Positions 1 to 8,361 of a DNA stretch of 12,013 nucleotides are shown piece by piece. The translations under genes and the position numbers were made by a program. Source of the stretch: Flavobacteriia bacterium (GTDB lineage Bacteria; Bacteroidota; Bacteroidia; Flavobacteriales; Flavobacteriaceae). The stretch is taken from NCBI GenBank assembly GCA_011330545.1, contig DRQI01000158.1, positions 1 to 12,013 of the forward strand, given 5' to 3'. The notes beneath the pieces were generated by a model. It made no database searches. It saw only the letters and a program-made list of their open reading frames with translations, and was not told the DNA's origin. Within the stretch, counting starts at the first letter, position 1; the number at the start of each line of letters is the position of its first letter.

Positions 1-532
1 AGTTTTCGATATATGAAACGCCGTTTTTACGCCAGTTTTCTAAAATCTCTCCTGTTGGAAACCGTGCCCCATAGTCAGAAACACCGGCCCAAGTTATGAG
101 GTTGGTAATACGCTTGTCTTCGCTAGCTTTGATGCTAACGATGCCGCCACCCCTAGAATGGCCTATTAAGGTAATATTTGCAGGCTCGATGTTGTGTTGT
201 ATTGATTTTTCGGTGAGTATCCAATTGATAACCGATTGTAAATCGTCTAATTCTTTGATAAAGTTATTGTGCCCGAAAGCCTCTAAATCAGGAAAATCAA
301 TAGGTTGCCCTACGGTACCGCCATTGTGAGAGAAATTAAATTTCACAAAGAAAAACCGTTGCTTGGCAAAGGCTTCGGCAGCTAAATTCCAACAGCCCCA
401 ATCTTTATACCCTTTATACCCATGTGCAAAAATTACGATGGGTTTGGGTTTGTTATCATCGGTATAGAAAAGATCGGTTACAATAGGTTTTTGATGTTTG
501 CCTGATATGACGATGTTTTTTATAATTTTCAT
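1..532 (-). CDS. alpha/beta hydrolase, partial (C-terminus beyond window)
   Basis: My reading of the minus strand gives 177 codons from an ATG at 532-530, with no stop before the left edge, so the C-terminal part is missing. The fold is supported by an HG oxyanion-type motif (residues 37-38, context FAHGYKG) and a nucleophile elbow GHSRGGG with the likely catalytic Ser126. It resembles dienelactone hydrolase or serine-peptidase-like cytosolic hydrolases; no signal peptide is visible. The expected acid and histidine of the triad would lie beyond the edge. The start overlaps the stop of the upstream nuclease gene as ATGA (532-529), which suggests translational coupling. The substrate cannot be told from the sequence: esterase, thioesterase and peptidase roles all remain possible. 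Family assignment is firm, function is not. Confidence 0.9.
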   Translation of the reverse strand, partial: MKIIKNIVISGKHQKPIVTDLFYTDDNKPKPIVIFAHGYKGYKDWGCWNLAAEAFAKQRFFFVKFNFSHNGGTVGQPIDFPDLEAFGHNNFIKELDDLQSVINWILTEKSIQHNIEPANITLIGHSRGGGIVSIKASEDKRITNLITWAGVSDYGARFPTGEILENWRKNGVSYIEN

Positions 533-3261
533 GAGTAATTGGTTTCTTTTTCTAAAATGGGTTTTTCAAGCTCAAAAATTTCTTGTATCAATTGTTTGAG
601 TTGTACTGTAAATTGTGTTAAATCATCCTTTGTGATGGGTTTTTTGTTTACTTTTAAGAATCCGGATTTTAAATTTTTAAAAGAAATAATTCCACTTTCA
701 AGTGAGATGGCATCGAGGTCAATGTTATTGGTTTGGGTGTATAACAAAGCGTAAAATAGTACTTGAAAAATCTTGCTGTATTTTGTGTCGGCAGTCAAGA
801 GGCTCCAATCTTTTATAATGAGGTTGCGCTGTTCAACTTTACCTGTTTTATAATCAATAATACGGGTAACGCCGTCTATTTGGTCAATTCTGTCTACTTG
901 GCCTTTTAAAAGGATTGGAAAGGGGATGCCTTCAATAGTTATACTACTTTCTAAATCGTATTCTAAGGCTATAATTTTAAGTTGTTTGCCCTGTTGTATC
1001 GTAGATAATTCTTGCGCTAAAAAATTGCTTACAAATTGCCGGGCTACATTATAAATTAATAAATTTTTACCCGAAGTAATATGCGTACCGTATTCTTTAA
1101 TAAACCATTTTTTTATTTCATCAGATGCCTTTAGTTGTATACTTTTTAGGGCTTCTTTAGTGATGAATTTTCCGAGATAAGGCATGTACAATGCTTCTAA
1201 GGTTTTATGAATGATAGTGCCTAAGGTATTAACCGCAACGGTTTCTTCTACCTCTTTGAGCTCGCGGATGTGTAAAATGCGTTGTTTGTAAAACCCAAAC
1301 GGATTTGTTATATAAGAAGTAAGTGTTGTGGGAGAAAACCCTTTGATGGCCAATTGGCGTAAATCGTCTAACAATTGCTTGTTTTTTTTCAATTGTTTGG
1401 GCTCATCTGTAGTTTTATTGACTTTTGGGCTGACCACGATTTTTTCTATTTCATTTTCTTTAATGATTTCGAGTTGTGTTAAAAATCGGCTTTGTTCTCC
1501 CGAACCGTAGGCATCGGCTTCGGTATTATAGAGTAAATAAATATTTTCGGCACGTTGTAGTAACCTGAAAAAGTGATATGAAAAAATAGCATCTTTTTCT
1601 TGATAGGTAGGCAGCCCTACTTCTTTTTTTACATCAAACGGAATAAAAGAATTATCAGATTTTCCAACGGGCAATATACCTTCGTTGGCCGAGGTTATGA
1701 TTAAATTTTTAAAGTCGATGACCCTGGTTTCTAACATTCCCAGTATTTGTAATCCCGAAAGGGGCTCACCTTTAAATGCCAATTTTTCGTTGTGCAGCAG
1801 TTGCTTGTAAAATTGAAAAAGTGTTTTGATATGGGTAATATAGCCAAACTGCTTATTTAGATTTGACAATTGCTGAAAAATGGTGTAAAAACGATATAAA
1901 TATTCTTTTGTTAGAATATCATTGGGCGTTGTTTTTTCTTGAAGAGCCGCAATTAATTTGAGGGTATTATCAATGGCGGTATGGGCATTTTTTTTCCAGT
2001 CATCCAATAGAAATGAAATACATTCAAAATCTTGAGCCGTGGTTTCGCTTATTTTTATAATCTCTGATTTTGAAATATAAGGATAATTATACGATGCTAT
2101 TTTTGCATTGATAGCCTCTAATAATTGTGTATTGCCATAAAGCGGTTTTAAAACAGGATGATTGACAAATGCCAATAAATTTTTATAATAAAACTTTTTT
2201 TGTTTGCTATTGCTGTGGAGTTTGAAAAGTGTTTCAAATAAGTTGGCTATGGGTACATTTTTAAGCTCATACCCCATGGTTATATTTGCATTTTCAACTG
2301 TTTCGGGTAGCGAATTGAGGGTAGGAGCCAATAAAGATTCATCAGCCAATACCAATGCCGTATCTTTATAATTTTGGGTAGTGTTTTTAAGTGTTGTTAA
2401 GATTTCGCCGGCATATTTTATTTGTGAAATGTTTTTGGGCGTTCCAATAATGTTGATGTTTTTCTTAGAAGAAAAATGATTGCTTAACGATTGAAACGGA
2501 TGGTTTTTATAATACTTCCAGTTTTCGCGATATTTTTTGATAAATACAGCGGCATTGTGATGGGTATTATAGTAATATGAATCAATATCCCAGTAAATGG
2601 TTGCAATGTCATTGTGAAGTAGCTCTTGTATTATTTTTTCTTCGGCTTTGTTAAGTGCATTAAAACCCACAAAAACCAATTTAGTATCGGTATTGTTGGT
2701 ACAATATAAATGGATATTGTCTACGGCCTCTCTGTATTGTAACCCTTGGTACCCAACCTTTTTTTCGAGTAAATAATTGTATAGGGATACATAATAGGTT
2801 TCTAATTTTTCATAAAAACGAAGCCTCTTATCAATTAAATCGGTTTTTTGTTTGCCTTTTAATAATGTTTCTAACCGTTTGATATCTTTTAAATAGCTGA
2901 AGATATAGCCGGGGTCAATGAGATGCCTGTCTATTTCATTAAAATCTTGCAATAAGATACCGGCCCATGTTGAGAACTGGTCGAAATTATCAGTTTCTTG
3001 TATGGGGGTATGTTGTTTATAAATGTAATAAAATTCAAATAATAAAGTAGTAGTATCTATAGGGTTTATGGCTGATAATTCTTTGATAAACTCTTCTATA
3101 CTATTGATTTTTGGTAAGATACAGGTTTTAGTAATACACGATTTAAGAATATCTTTTAAAAATACGCCGGCTCTTTTACTGGGCAATATAAACCTGAGTT
3201 TAGAAAGGTCTTGCTCAGTGGCTAAGATTTCTTGAACAACAGTATTTAAAAAAGTTTGCAT
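529..3261 (-). CDS. AddB-like PD-(D/E)XK nuclease family protein
   Basis: 910-residue cytosolic protein, related to the AddB subunit of AddAB/RecBCD-type double-strand-break processing enzymes. The N-terminal part is an inactive helicase-like region: LPSKRAG (residues 26-32) stands where AddB has a Walker A loop. A motif typical of the family follows at about 511-532 (ETR..DF ... NEGILP). The C-terminal nuclease (about 640-900) shows SYITNPFGFY at 649, H685 in GTIIHKTLE, D790 in GQVDRID, D803/K805 in IIDYKTGK, and Q833/Y837 in the QxxxY motif, so the nuclease site looks intact. The four iron-sulfur cysteines of classical AddB are absent: the only cysteines are at 42, 47, 187 and 414. No AddA-like helicase is visible in the window. 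The inferred role is DNA repair/recombination. It is coupled to the downstream hydrolase by an ATGA overlap. Confidence 0.88.
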   Translation of the reverse strand: MQTFLNTVVQEILATEQDLSKLRFILPSKRAGVFLKDILKSCITKTCILPKINSIEEFIKELSAINPIDTTTLLFEFYYIYKQHTPIQETDNFDQFSTWAGILLQDFNEIDRHLIDPGYIFSYLKDIKRLETLLKGKQKTDLIDKRLRFYEKLETYYVSLYNYLLEKKVGYQGLQYREAVDNIHLYCTNNTDTKLVFVGFNALNKAEEKIIQELLHNDIATIYWDIDSYYYNTHHNAAVFIKKYRENWKYYKNHPFQSLSNHFSSKKNINIIGTPKNISQIKYAGEILTTLKNTTQNYKDTALVLADESLLAPTLNSLPETVENANITMGYELKNVPIANLFETLFKLHSNSKQKKFYYKNLLAFVNHPVLKPLYGNTQLLEAINAKIASYNYPYISKSEIIKISETTAQDFECISFLLDDWKKNAHTAIDNTLKLIAALQEKTTPNDILTKEYLYRFYTIFQQLSNLNKQFGYITHIKTLFQFYKQLLHNEKLAFKGEPLSGLQILGMLETRVIDFKNLIITSANEGILPVGKSDNSFIPFDVKKEVGLPTYQEKDAIFSYHFFRLLQRAENIYLLYNTEADAYGSGEQSRFLTQLEIIKENEIEKIVVSPKVNKTTDEPKQLKKNKQLLDDLRQLAIKGFSPTTLTSYITNPFGFYKQRILHIRELKEVEETVAVNTLGTIIHKTLEALYMPYLGKFITKEALKSIQLKASDEIKKWFIKEYGTHITSGKNLLIYNVARQFVSNFLAQELSTIQQGKQLKIIALEYDLESSITIEGIPFPILLKGQVDRIDQIDGVTRIIDYKTGKVEQRNLIIKDWSLLTADTKYSKIFQVLFYALLYTQTNNIDLDAISLESGIISFKNLKSGFLKVNKKPITKDDLTQFTVQLKQLIQEIFELEKPILEKETNYS

Positions 3262-3289
3262 AAACGAATGTACAATTGTTAAGGCAAAT

Positions 3290-3319
3290 AAAAAAGCCGC
3301 ACTTTAAAAGTACGGCTTT
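3290..3319 (-). terminator. intrinsic terminator of the OmpA-family gene
   Basis: On the minus strand a GC-bearing hairpin is followed by a run of six T. The arms are AAAGCCG (3293-3299) with CGGCTTT (3313-3319). A C/A mismatch (3300/3312) follows, then ACTT (3301-3304) with AAGT (3308-3311) around a 3-base loop. The T-tract is 3295-3290, partly overlapping the stem base. The stem begins 30 bases past the ompA stop codon, and the T-tract ends 29 bases before the nuclease start. Confidence 0.88.
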
Positions 3320-3349
3320 ATATAGTATTGAGTTTTTAATTAACCGGTT

Positions 3350-4717
3350 TTAATTGGCCAATTTAATTTCAACTCTTCTGTTTTTAGCTCTACCGGCTCT
3401 TGTTTTGTTTGAGGCAATTGGATTTTCTTCACCGAAACCTTTAGAGGTTAATCTAGATGAATCAATACCTTTTCCTGTTAAGTAATCAAGAACGGCTTGT
3501 GCTCTTTTTTCTGATAATGCTTGATTTAATTTTAAAGAACCTACACTATCGGTATAGCCTTCGATGCGGAAATCAGAATCTTTATATTCTTTCATGATAT
3601 CTGCAATTAAATCTAATTTTTCAGTAACACCAACCCTAAAGGTAGACTTGCCAGAGTTAAAGTAAATAGCTTTTGCAAACTCATCTAATTTAGCTTTTGC
3701 TTCTTCGGTAATTACTTTTTCGGGGCAACCTTGGTTAGAAGCAGGGCCTGCTTCATTCACACAGTTATCGTCTTTGTCTAATACGCCATCACCATCAGTA
3801 TCAGGCCAAGGGCAACCTTTGTTTTCAGCTGGGCCTGCAACATCTTTACAAGCATCATCTTTATCGTATACGCCATCGCCGTCAGCATCCGGGCAACCGT
3901 GGTTAGCGGCAGTACCTTTGTCATTTGGACATTGGTCATCTTTATCAGCAATGCCATCGCCGTCAGCATCTGGGCAACCGTTTAAGGCTGCTAAACCGGC
4001 AACTTCAGGACATGCATCGTCACCATCTTTTATACCATCGCCGTCAGTATCAGGACAACCGTTGAAGGCTTCAAGGCCAAATACTTCTGGGCACTCATCA
4101 TTTTTATCATATACACCGTCACCATCAGTATCTTTTCCACCGAATCTAAGAATTACACCTACTGCATGTTGAAAATGTGGTAATTGACGTGCTTCGTCAA
4201 ATGAGTGTTTGTATATAGATTGTACGTTGATACCTACAAAATCATTAAACCAAACATTAAAACCACCACCACCATTAAAGGTACCGGCGCCTAAATCATC
4301 AATAAATGTATAACCACCACCTATTGATACATAGGGGTCAAACCATTTGGCTTTTTTGAAAAATACATTGTTTAGGGCATAACGAATATCTAAATCGGCA
4401 GCGAAATAAGATAAATCACCGGCTGTTGCATCACCAATTTTGTCAATTCTGTTTAAAGAAGCGGCAACACCTAATGAAAAACCATCACCTACATACCTAC
4501 CTACTCTAACTCTTGAGATAGAAGGAATAATATTGTAATGGTCACCGATATTAAAATATTCATCAAACCAGTTTCCTTGCCCAGCTACATTTGTCGGGTA
4601 AAAATCAACTGCATTTGCACCGAAATCAACTGACCAGGGGTTGTTTTCATCTTGAGCACTCATGCTGAATCCTGCAAAGAGTACTAAAACGAATAAAACT
4701 TTTCTTAAATGTTTCAT
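3350..4717 (-). CDS. OmpA-family outer membrane protein with TSP3 repeats
   Basis: 455 residues. A Sec signal peptide (about 1-21, ending FSMSAQ) precedes an eight-strand-like N-terminal beta-barrel (about 22-193). Five calcium-binding thrombospondin type 3 repeats follow (196-332, each DxDGDGxxDxxDxC...GCP). The C-terminal OmpA peptidoglycan-binding domain is about 345-455. In that domain D390 (GYTD) and R405 (LSEKRAQ) have the same 15-residue spacing as the diaminopimelate-binding Asp and Arg of E. coli OmpA. It should sit in the outer membrane and tether it to peptidoglycan, with the repeats as a stiff calcium-dependent linker. It appears to be a single-gene transcript, with its own candidate promoter (4788-4795) and a strong terminator (3290-3319). 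The A/T-only stretch before the ATG fits the leaders of well-expressed Bacteroidota genes. Related proteins are often major porin-like proteins in Flavobacteriaceae. Confidence 0.95.
   Translation of the reverse strand: MKHLRKVLFVLVLFAGFSMSAQDENNPWSVDFGANAVDFYPTNVAGQGNWFDEYFNIGDHYNIIPSISRVRVGRYVGDGFSLGVAASLNRIDKIGDATAGDLSYFAADLDIRYALNNVFFKKAKWFDPYVSIGGGYTFIDDLGAGTFNGGGGFNVWFNDFVGINVQSIYKHSFDEARQLPHFQHAVGVILRFGGKDTDGDGVYDKNDECPEVFGLEAFNGCPDTDGDGIKDGDDACPEVAGLAALNGCPDADGDGIADKDDQCPNDKGTAANHGCPDADGDGVYDKDDACKDVAGPAENKGCPWPDTDGDGVLDKDDNCVNEAGPASNQGCPEKVITEEAKAKLDEFAKAIYFNSGKSTFRVGVTEKLDLIADIMKEYKDSDFRIEGYTDSVGSLKLNQALSEKRAQAVLDYLTGKGIDSSRLTSKGFGEENPIASNKTRAGRAKNRRVEIKLAN
3722..4132 (-). repeat. 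five tandem TSP3-repeat units inside the OmpA-family gene
   Basis: Codons 196-332 encode five in-frame units of 27, 27, 27, 29 and 27 residues. Each starts DTDGDG or DADGDG and ends NGCP, HGCP, KGCP(WP) or QGCP. The fourth unit carries a two-residue WP insertion and has CKD where units 1-3 have CPE or CPN; the fifth has CVN. The DNA units (81 or 87 bp) are diverged but share GCCGTCAGCATC-like blocks on the plus strand. The cysteine pair and acidic ladder are those of calcium-binding type 3 repeats. Confidence 0.92.
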
Positions 4718-4787
4718 TTTAAATAATTTAAATTTATAGTTTCTGTTTTTAATTTTAATTTACGCGTTAAAGTATAAATTGTATTGG

Positions 4788-4795
4788 CAAATATA
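4788..4795 (-). promoter_or_regulatory. candidate -7 element of the OmpA-family gene promoter
   Basis: The minus strand reads TATATTTG, a perfect match to the Bacteroidota -7 consensus TAnnTTTG, followed by CCAATAC. Transcription would start near 4781, leaving an AT-rich leader of about 60 bases before the ATG at 4717. The matching -33 element is weak: the position about 19 bases upstream reads GTTA, not TTTG. A promoter is expected here because the preceding gene ends at 4855 and the gap is 137 bases, the largest in the window. Confidence 0.55.
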
Positions 4796-4813
4796 TAAAA
4801 TCTTAAGTTTAAT

Positions 4814-4829
4814 TTAACTTATTAACTTA
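4814..4829. repeat. tandem 8-bp direct repeat upstream of the OmpA-family gene
   Basis: TTAACTTA occurs twice in immediate succession (4814-4821 and 4822-4829). An inverted copy of the core, TAAGTT, lies at 4804-4809. The repeats cover the place where the -33 promoter element of the downstream gene would fall. A regulator site is possible, but the sequence is purely AT-rich and chance is also plausible. Confidence 0.4.
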
Positions 4830-4854
4830 TTTTTTTGATAGTTATAGAAAACAA

Positions 4855-7002
4855 TTAATAAAATGTAGCCCTATAATCTTCGATATCTGCTAATTTTTTG
4901 ATGGCATCATATGCCTTCGCACCTTTTTGTCTATTTGTGTTTGATATAATACCTGTAAAACTGCTATAATTCTCCAAGGCTTTCGGTTGTACTTTTTTAA
5001 CGATTTTAACTGCAAAGACACCATTGTGCGCTTCAAGACCGGTATAGGTTCTATTTTCTTCTAAAGGAAGCAACATCGATATTAAATCAGAAGCCCTTCC
5101 GATACCCGGTAATACCGGACTGCCTAAAGATACCGCTTTTGATGAATTCACCGTTTTATTAAAGGTTTTTGCTATTTCTTGAAGGTCGTCACTTTTAATT
5201 TTTTCTTTAATTAGTGCAGCTTTCTTTTTATTCATTAAAAGTGTTCTGATTTGAAATTTAGAACTGCCAATTCTCAACCCTTTTTTGTGTTTTTTTGTCA
5301 GTTGCACTACGGCATATCCGTTTTCAATATCAAAGCGCTTTACGTCATTTTCTTTAGTTGATTTCTCAAAAGTCCAAGTTACTATTGGGCGTTGATATCC
5401 TAGTGTTGATACTTTTTCATCCATGGCTTTTAGCCCGAGTACGGGTTGTATGGTTACTTTGTTTTCTTTCGCCAATTCTGCCATGTCTTTGCCTTGTGAC
5501 AACTCAGAAGTAAATGTCTCGGCTTTTAAGAAAACGGCATTTTCGGTTTCTTCCGAGGCTTCTATTTTTCTTGAAAACGTAGCTACCTGTACGGCTTTTT
5601 CTTTATTTTTTTGGCCGGTAATTTCAATAACATGAAATCCGAAATTAGATTTAACAACACCGATATCGCCTACCTTATTTTCGAATGTAAAATCTCTGAA
5701 TTCAGGTACCATTGTATCGTAAGTAAACCATTTTAAATCGCCTCCATTTGTTGCACTAAACTTATCTGCAGAGAATTTTTTTGCCAAATCGGCAAATTTT
5801 GATTTATCTTTTTTGATAACGGCCAACAGGCTATCGGCAGTTTTTTTAGCTTCTTCTTCTGTTTGTGTAACGGAAGCGTCAGCTCTTAAAGATCCGATAA
5901 ACGGAATCAAGATATGCCTGGCTTTTGCAGAGTCAGGCAATTGTTTAACGTCTACTAACTTTGAAATTTTGAAATACTCTCCGTCTTTGTAAGGGCCGTA
6001 AACTTCGCCAACATTCATATTAAAAATAGTATCTGCGATAGCTTTGTTGAGTTTAGATTTAAAATAATACTTGGTATCTAATGGGGTATCAGAATTGTTT
6101 TCCCTAAAAAATTCTTCAACATTATCAGTAGTACGCAAGCCTTTATATTCTTCTGTATTTTTAGAAGCAGCGCTGTATTCTTCCCAATTATTGATAAATT
6201 TGGCTAATTTAGTTTTTATAGCCTGCTCATCTTCAGGGGTGGCCTTGATGTCAAATTTTACAAATTTGATATCGCGTGAGGCCTCTGTTTTATACTGGTC
6301 AGGATGGCTTCTTACAAACTTTTTTATTTCATCATCGGTTATCGTGATGGTACTGTCAGGAATATATGAATAGGGTATAAATACATACTCTAAATCTAGT
6401 TTGGTATTATTGTCAAAATAATAGCGCTCTCCGTCTTTTAAAGTTACGCCTAAACCGGCATTAATTAAATTGTTATAGGTACTGATTTGTAGGTTAGATT
6501 TGATGTTTTGCTCATAATTAAGCCAATTTAACCATGTAATTTTTCCTTGTTCACTTTGTGAGGCGTCATCTTGTAATGTAGCGATATATTCTTTGAATTT
6601 TTCTTCATCAAATACGCCGGCTTCATTTTTAAATTGTGGGTTATTTTGTACAAACGGTTGGTTGATGATGGCATCCCAAACATCTTTTTCACCAACGGTA
6701 ATCCCTGATTTTTCAAGTTGGGTTTTGTAAACTTTTTCTCTAATTAAGTAATTCCAAGCAGCATTAACACTTTGTAATTGCGATCCCCTATCACCTGTTC
6801 TCGCTCTTTGTTGCTCAACCAATCGGGCAAATTCTTCTCTGGAAATATCTTCTCCATTAATTTCTCCCACCAAATTTTGATTTTTATTAAATAACGGGCT
6901 ATTGGATTTAAATATACCTGACAACACAAATGAAAATAGTGCTAATCCGATGATAATAATTAAAAATAAAGACCGGTCTCTAATTTTAGATAAAATTGCC
7001 AT
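4855..7002 (-). CDS. membrane-anchored SurA/PpiD-like peptidyl-prolyl isomerase
   Basis: 715 residues. A single N-terminal transmembrane segment (about 11-31, after MAILSKIRDR) has its basic side in the cytoplasm, so the bulk is periplasmic. A SurA-N/PpiD-type chaperone domain follows (about 35-200). Residues about 240-350 look like a degenerate parvulin-type or chaperone region. A good parvulin domain spans about 359-464, starting KARHILIPF and ending FGFHVIEITG. A C-terminal chaperone region completes the protein. PpiD-type proteins assist folding of newly translocated periplasmic and outer-membrane proteins. The gene is not overlapped by its neighbours: 91 bases separate it from the upstream CorC-like gene and contain a candidate promoter. 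I see no convincing terminator after it. Family assignment is firm; whether the isomerase activity matters, as opposed to chaperone activity, cannot be told. Confidence 0.93.
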   Translation of the reverse strand: MAILSKIRDRSLFLIIIIGLALFSFVLSGIFKSNSPLFNKNQNLVGEINGEDISREEFARLVEQQRARTGDRGSQLQSVNAAWNYLIREKVYKTQLEKSGITVGEKDVWDAIINQPFVQNNPQFKNEAGVFDEEKFKEYIATLQDDASQSEQGKITWLNWLNYEQNIKSNLQISTYNNLINAGLGVTLKDGERYYFDNNTKLDLEYVFIPYSYIPDSTITITDDEIKKFVRSHPDQYKTEASRDIKFVKFDIKATPEDEQAIKTKLAKFINNWEEYSAASKNTEEYKGLRTTDNVEEFFRENNSDTPLDTKYYFKSKLNKAIADTIFNMNVGEVYGPYKDGEYFKISKLVDVKQLPDSAKARHILIPFIGSLRADASVTQTEEEAKKTADSLLAVIKKDKSKFADLAKKFSADKFSATNGGDLKWFTYDTMVPEFRDFTFENKVGDIGVVKSNFGFHVIEITGQKNKEKAVQVATFSRKIEASEETENAVFLKAETFTSELSQGKDMAELAKENKVTIQPVLGLKAMDEKVSTLGYQRPIVTWTFEKSTKENDVKRFDIENGYAVVQLTKKHKKGLRIGSSKFQIRTLLMNKKKAALIKEKIKSDDLQEIAKTFNKTVNSSKAVSLGSPVLPGIGRASDLISMLLPLEENRTYTGLEAHNGVFAVKIVKKVQPKALENYSSFTGIISNTNRQKGAKAYDAIKKLADIEDYRATFY

Positions 7003-7028
7003 TATAAACTCTTTTTAAATTCAGTTTG

Positions 7029-7059
7029 CGAAAGTACAATATCCGTTTTAATTATGAAA
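7029..7059 (-). promoter_or_regulatory. candidate promoter of the PpiD-like gene
   Basis: The minus strand reads TACTTTCG at 7036-7029, one mismatch from the Bacteroidota -7 consensus TAnnTTTG. TTTC at 7059-7056 is one mismatch from the -33 TTTG, with 19 bases between, the usual spacing. Transcription would start near 7022, about 20 bases before the ATG at 7002. It is the only sizeable gap in the run of genes from the right edge to this point. Confidence 0.6.
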
Positions 7060-7093
7060 GCAGAATTACAAGTAAATTAATGTAAAGACAAGC

Positions 7094-8359
7094 CTATTCT
7101 TCTTTAAATAAAACTTTTAGGTACACTTTTTCAATTTTTGATGATGAAACTTCTAAAATTGTAAATTGAAAGTTTTCAATTTCAATAATTTCTCCTTGTT
7201 GTGGAATGTTTTCGGTAGCATTTACAATCAATCCGCCAATAGTCTCATAAGCATCATCTTCAGGAAGTGTGAGGTTATAAGTTTCGTTGACATAATCAAC
7301 TTCTAATCGCGCCGAAAATTCAAATTCGCGGTCGTTAATCTTTTTTTCGAGTAATGCTAAGGTGTCGTGCTCGTCTTCTATATCGCCAAACAGCTCTTCA
7401 ATAATATCTTCGATGGTAATCAACCCCGAAGTACCGCCGTATTCATCTAATACGATAGCAACACTTTTTTGTTTTTTTGTAAGGTCGTTTAAAATATCAT
7501 TAATCATCATGGTTTCAGGTACCACTTCAATAGGCAATAAGATAGAACGGATGCTTTTAGGGTTTTTAAAAAGTTCAAAAACGTGTGCATATCCGATAAT
7601 ATTATCTAACGAACCTTTATAGACCATAATTTTAGACAGGCCTGTTTCTATAAACAATTCTTTGAGGTTTTTAATGGTATCATGAACCTCAATGGCAATG
7701 ATATCTGTTCTGGGAATCATAGCTTCTCTTGCCCGTACGTTATGAAAATCTAAGGCATTTTGAAAAATTTGTATTTCAGAATCTACGTCGTTGCTTTCAT
7801 GAACGGTTTCTAGTTGTTCTGTGATATAATTTCCCAATTCGGCTTTTGTAAAAGCTAACTGTACGGTATCTTGTTTGGTATTAAAGAAAACGCGTAATAC
7901 GAAATCAGAAATAAAAATGATAAATTCAGAGATGACGTAAAATAGTAAAAAGAAAACATAGGCCGGAAAAGCAAATATTTTTAGAAATTCATTGGCATAA
8001 ATACTAAAAATAGCTTTGGGCAAGAACTCGGCGGTTACCAATATGATGAGTGTAGAGATGAGGGTTTGTATCAATAGGATAAAAAACTCATTACTTACAT
8101 ATGGGGTTAGATAGGGCATTAAAACTTTACCCATAAAATACCCGTACACTACTAATGCTATATTATTGCCTACTAGCATAGTAGTGATAAATTTAGAGGG
8201 GTTTTGGGTTAATTTATTTAATATTTTAGCCAAAAAGGTCTCTTTTTTCTTTTCTAGTTCAATGTGCATTTTATTGGCCGAAACAAAAGCAATTTCCATT
8301 CCCGAAAAAAAGGCCGATAACAAGATAGAGATTAGTATAACAAGAATTTTAAATTCCAA
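7094..8359 (-). CDS. CNNM/CorC-type transporter family protein (DUF21, CBS pair, CorC_HlyC domain)
   Basis: 421 residues. The N-terminal DUF21 membrane domain (about 1-190) carries SGMEIAF (19-25), GNN (64-66) and AEFLPK (110-115), the conserved core of the CNNM/CorC magnesium transporter family. Two CBS domains follow (about 210-325; MIPRTDI at 214, DEYGGTSGLITIEDIIEE at 305), then a C-terminal CorC_HlyC domain (about 345-420). The likely role is divalent-cation (Mg2+) efflux at the inner membrane; older annotations say hemolysin. The start is TTG (8359-8357), two bases after the stop of the small upstream gene. The reading frame has no ATG between an in-frame TGA at 8395-8393 and this point, and the next ATG (codon 21) would delete the first conserved membrane helix. 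The gliding gene gldE is a related family, but no gldD is nearby, so I do not use that name. Confidence 0.92.
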   Translation of the reverse strand: MEFKILVILISILLSAFFSGMEIAFVSANKMHIELEKKKETFLAKILNKLTQNPSKFITTMLVGNNIALVVYGYFMGKVLMPYLTPYVSNEFFILLIQTLISTLIILVTAEFLPKAIFSIYANEFLKIFAFPAYVFFLLFYVISEFIIFISDFVLRVFFNTKQDTVQLAFTKAELGNYITEQLETVHESNDVDSEIQIFQNALDFHNVRAREAMIPRTDIIAIEVHDTIKNLKELFIETGLSKIMVYKGSLDNIIGYAHVFELFKNPKSIRSILLPIEVVPETMMINDILNDLTKKQKSVAIVLDEYGGTSGLITIEDIIEELFGDIEDEHDTLALLEKKINDREFEFSARLEVDYVNETYNLTLPEDDAYETIGGLIVNATENIPQQGEIIEIENFQFTILEVSSSKIEKVYLKVLFKEE

Positions 8360-8361
8360 TT

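Noticed and set aside
96..329. 77-codon plus-strand frame near the left edge.
   Set aside because: It is antisense to the hydrolase, whose GHSRGGG motif lies in this interval on the minus strand.
3264..3271. TACATTCG as a -7 promoter element for the nuclease gene.
   Set aside because: There is no TTTG at the right distance (the nearest is only 12 bases upstream), and the start site would fall at or past the start codon.
3722..4132. Regularly spaced repeats suggesting a CRISPR array or satellite.
   Set aside because: The 81-bp periodicity is coding, in frame, diverged between units and translates to a known calcium-binding repeat.
3774..4172. 132-codon open frame on the plus strand, rich in Pro and Ser, plus a shorter minus-strand frame at 3778-3969.
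   Set aside because: Both are shadows of the repetitive Asp/Gly-rich TSP3 segment of the OmpA-family gene in other frames; low-complexity repeats lack stops by composition.
4804..4821. Hairpin TAAGTT/AACTTA as a terminator of the PpiD-like gene.
   Set aside because: It has only six mostly A-T pairs with no real T-tract; the stem would be too weak.
7094..8359. Naming the CorC-like gene gldE (gliding motility).
   Set aside because: The domain layout is shared by several paralogues in Flavobacteriaceae, and gldD, the usual neighbour, is absent here.
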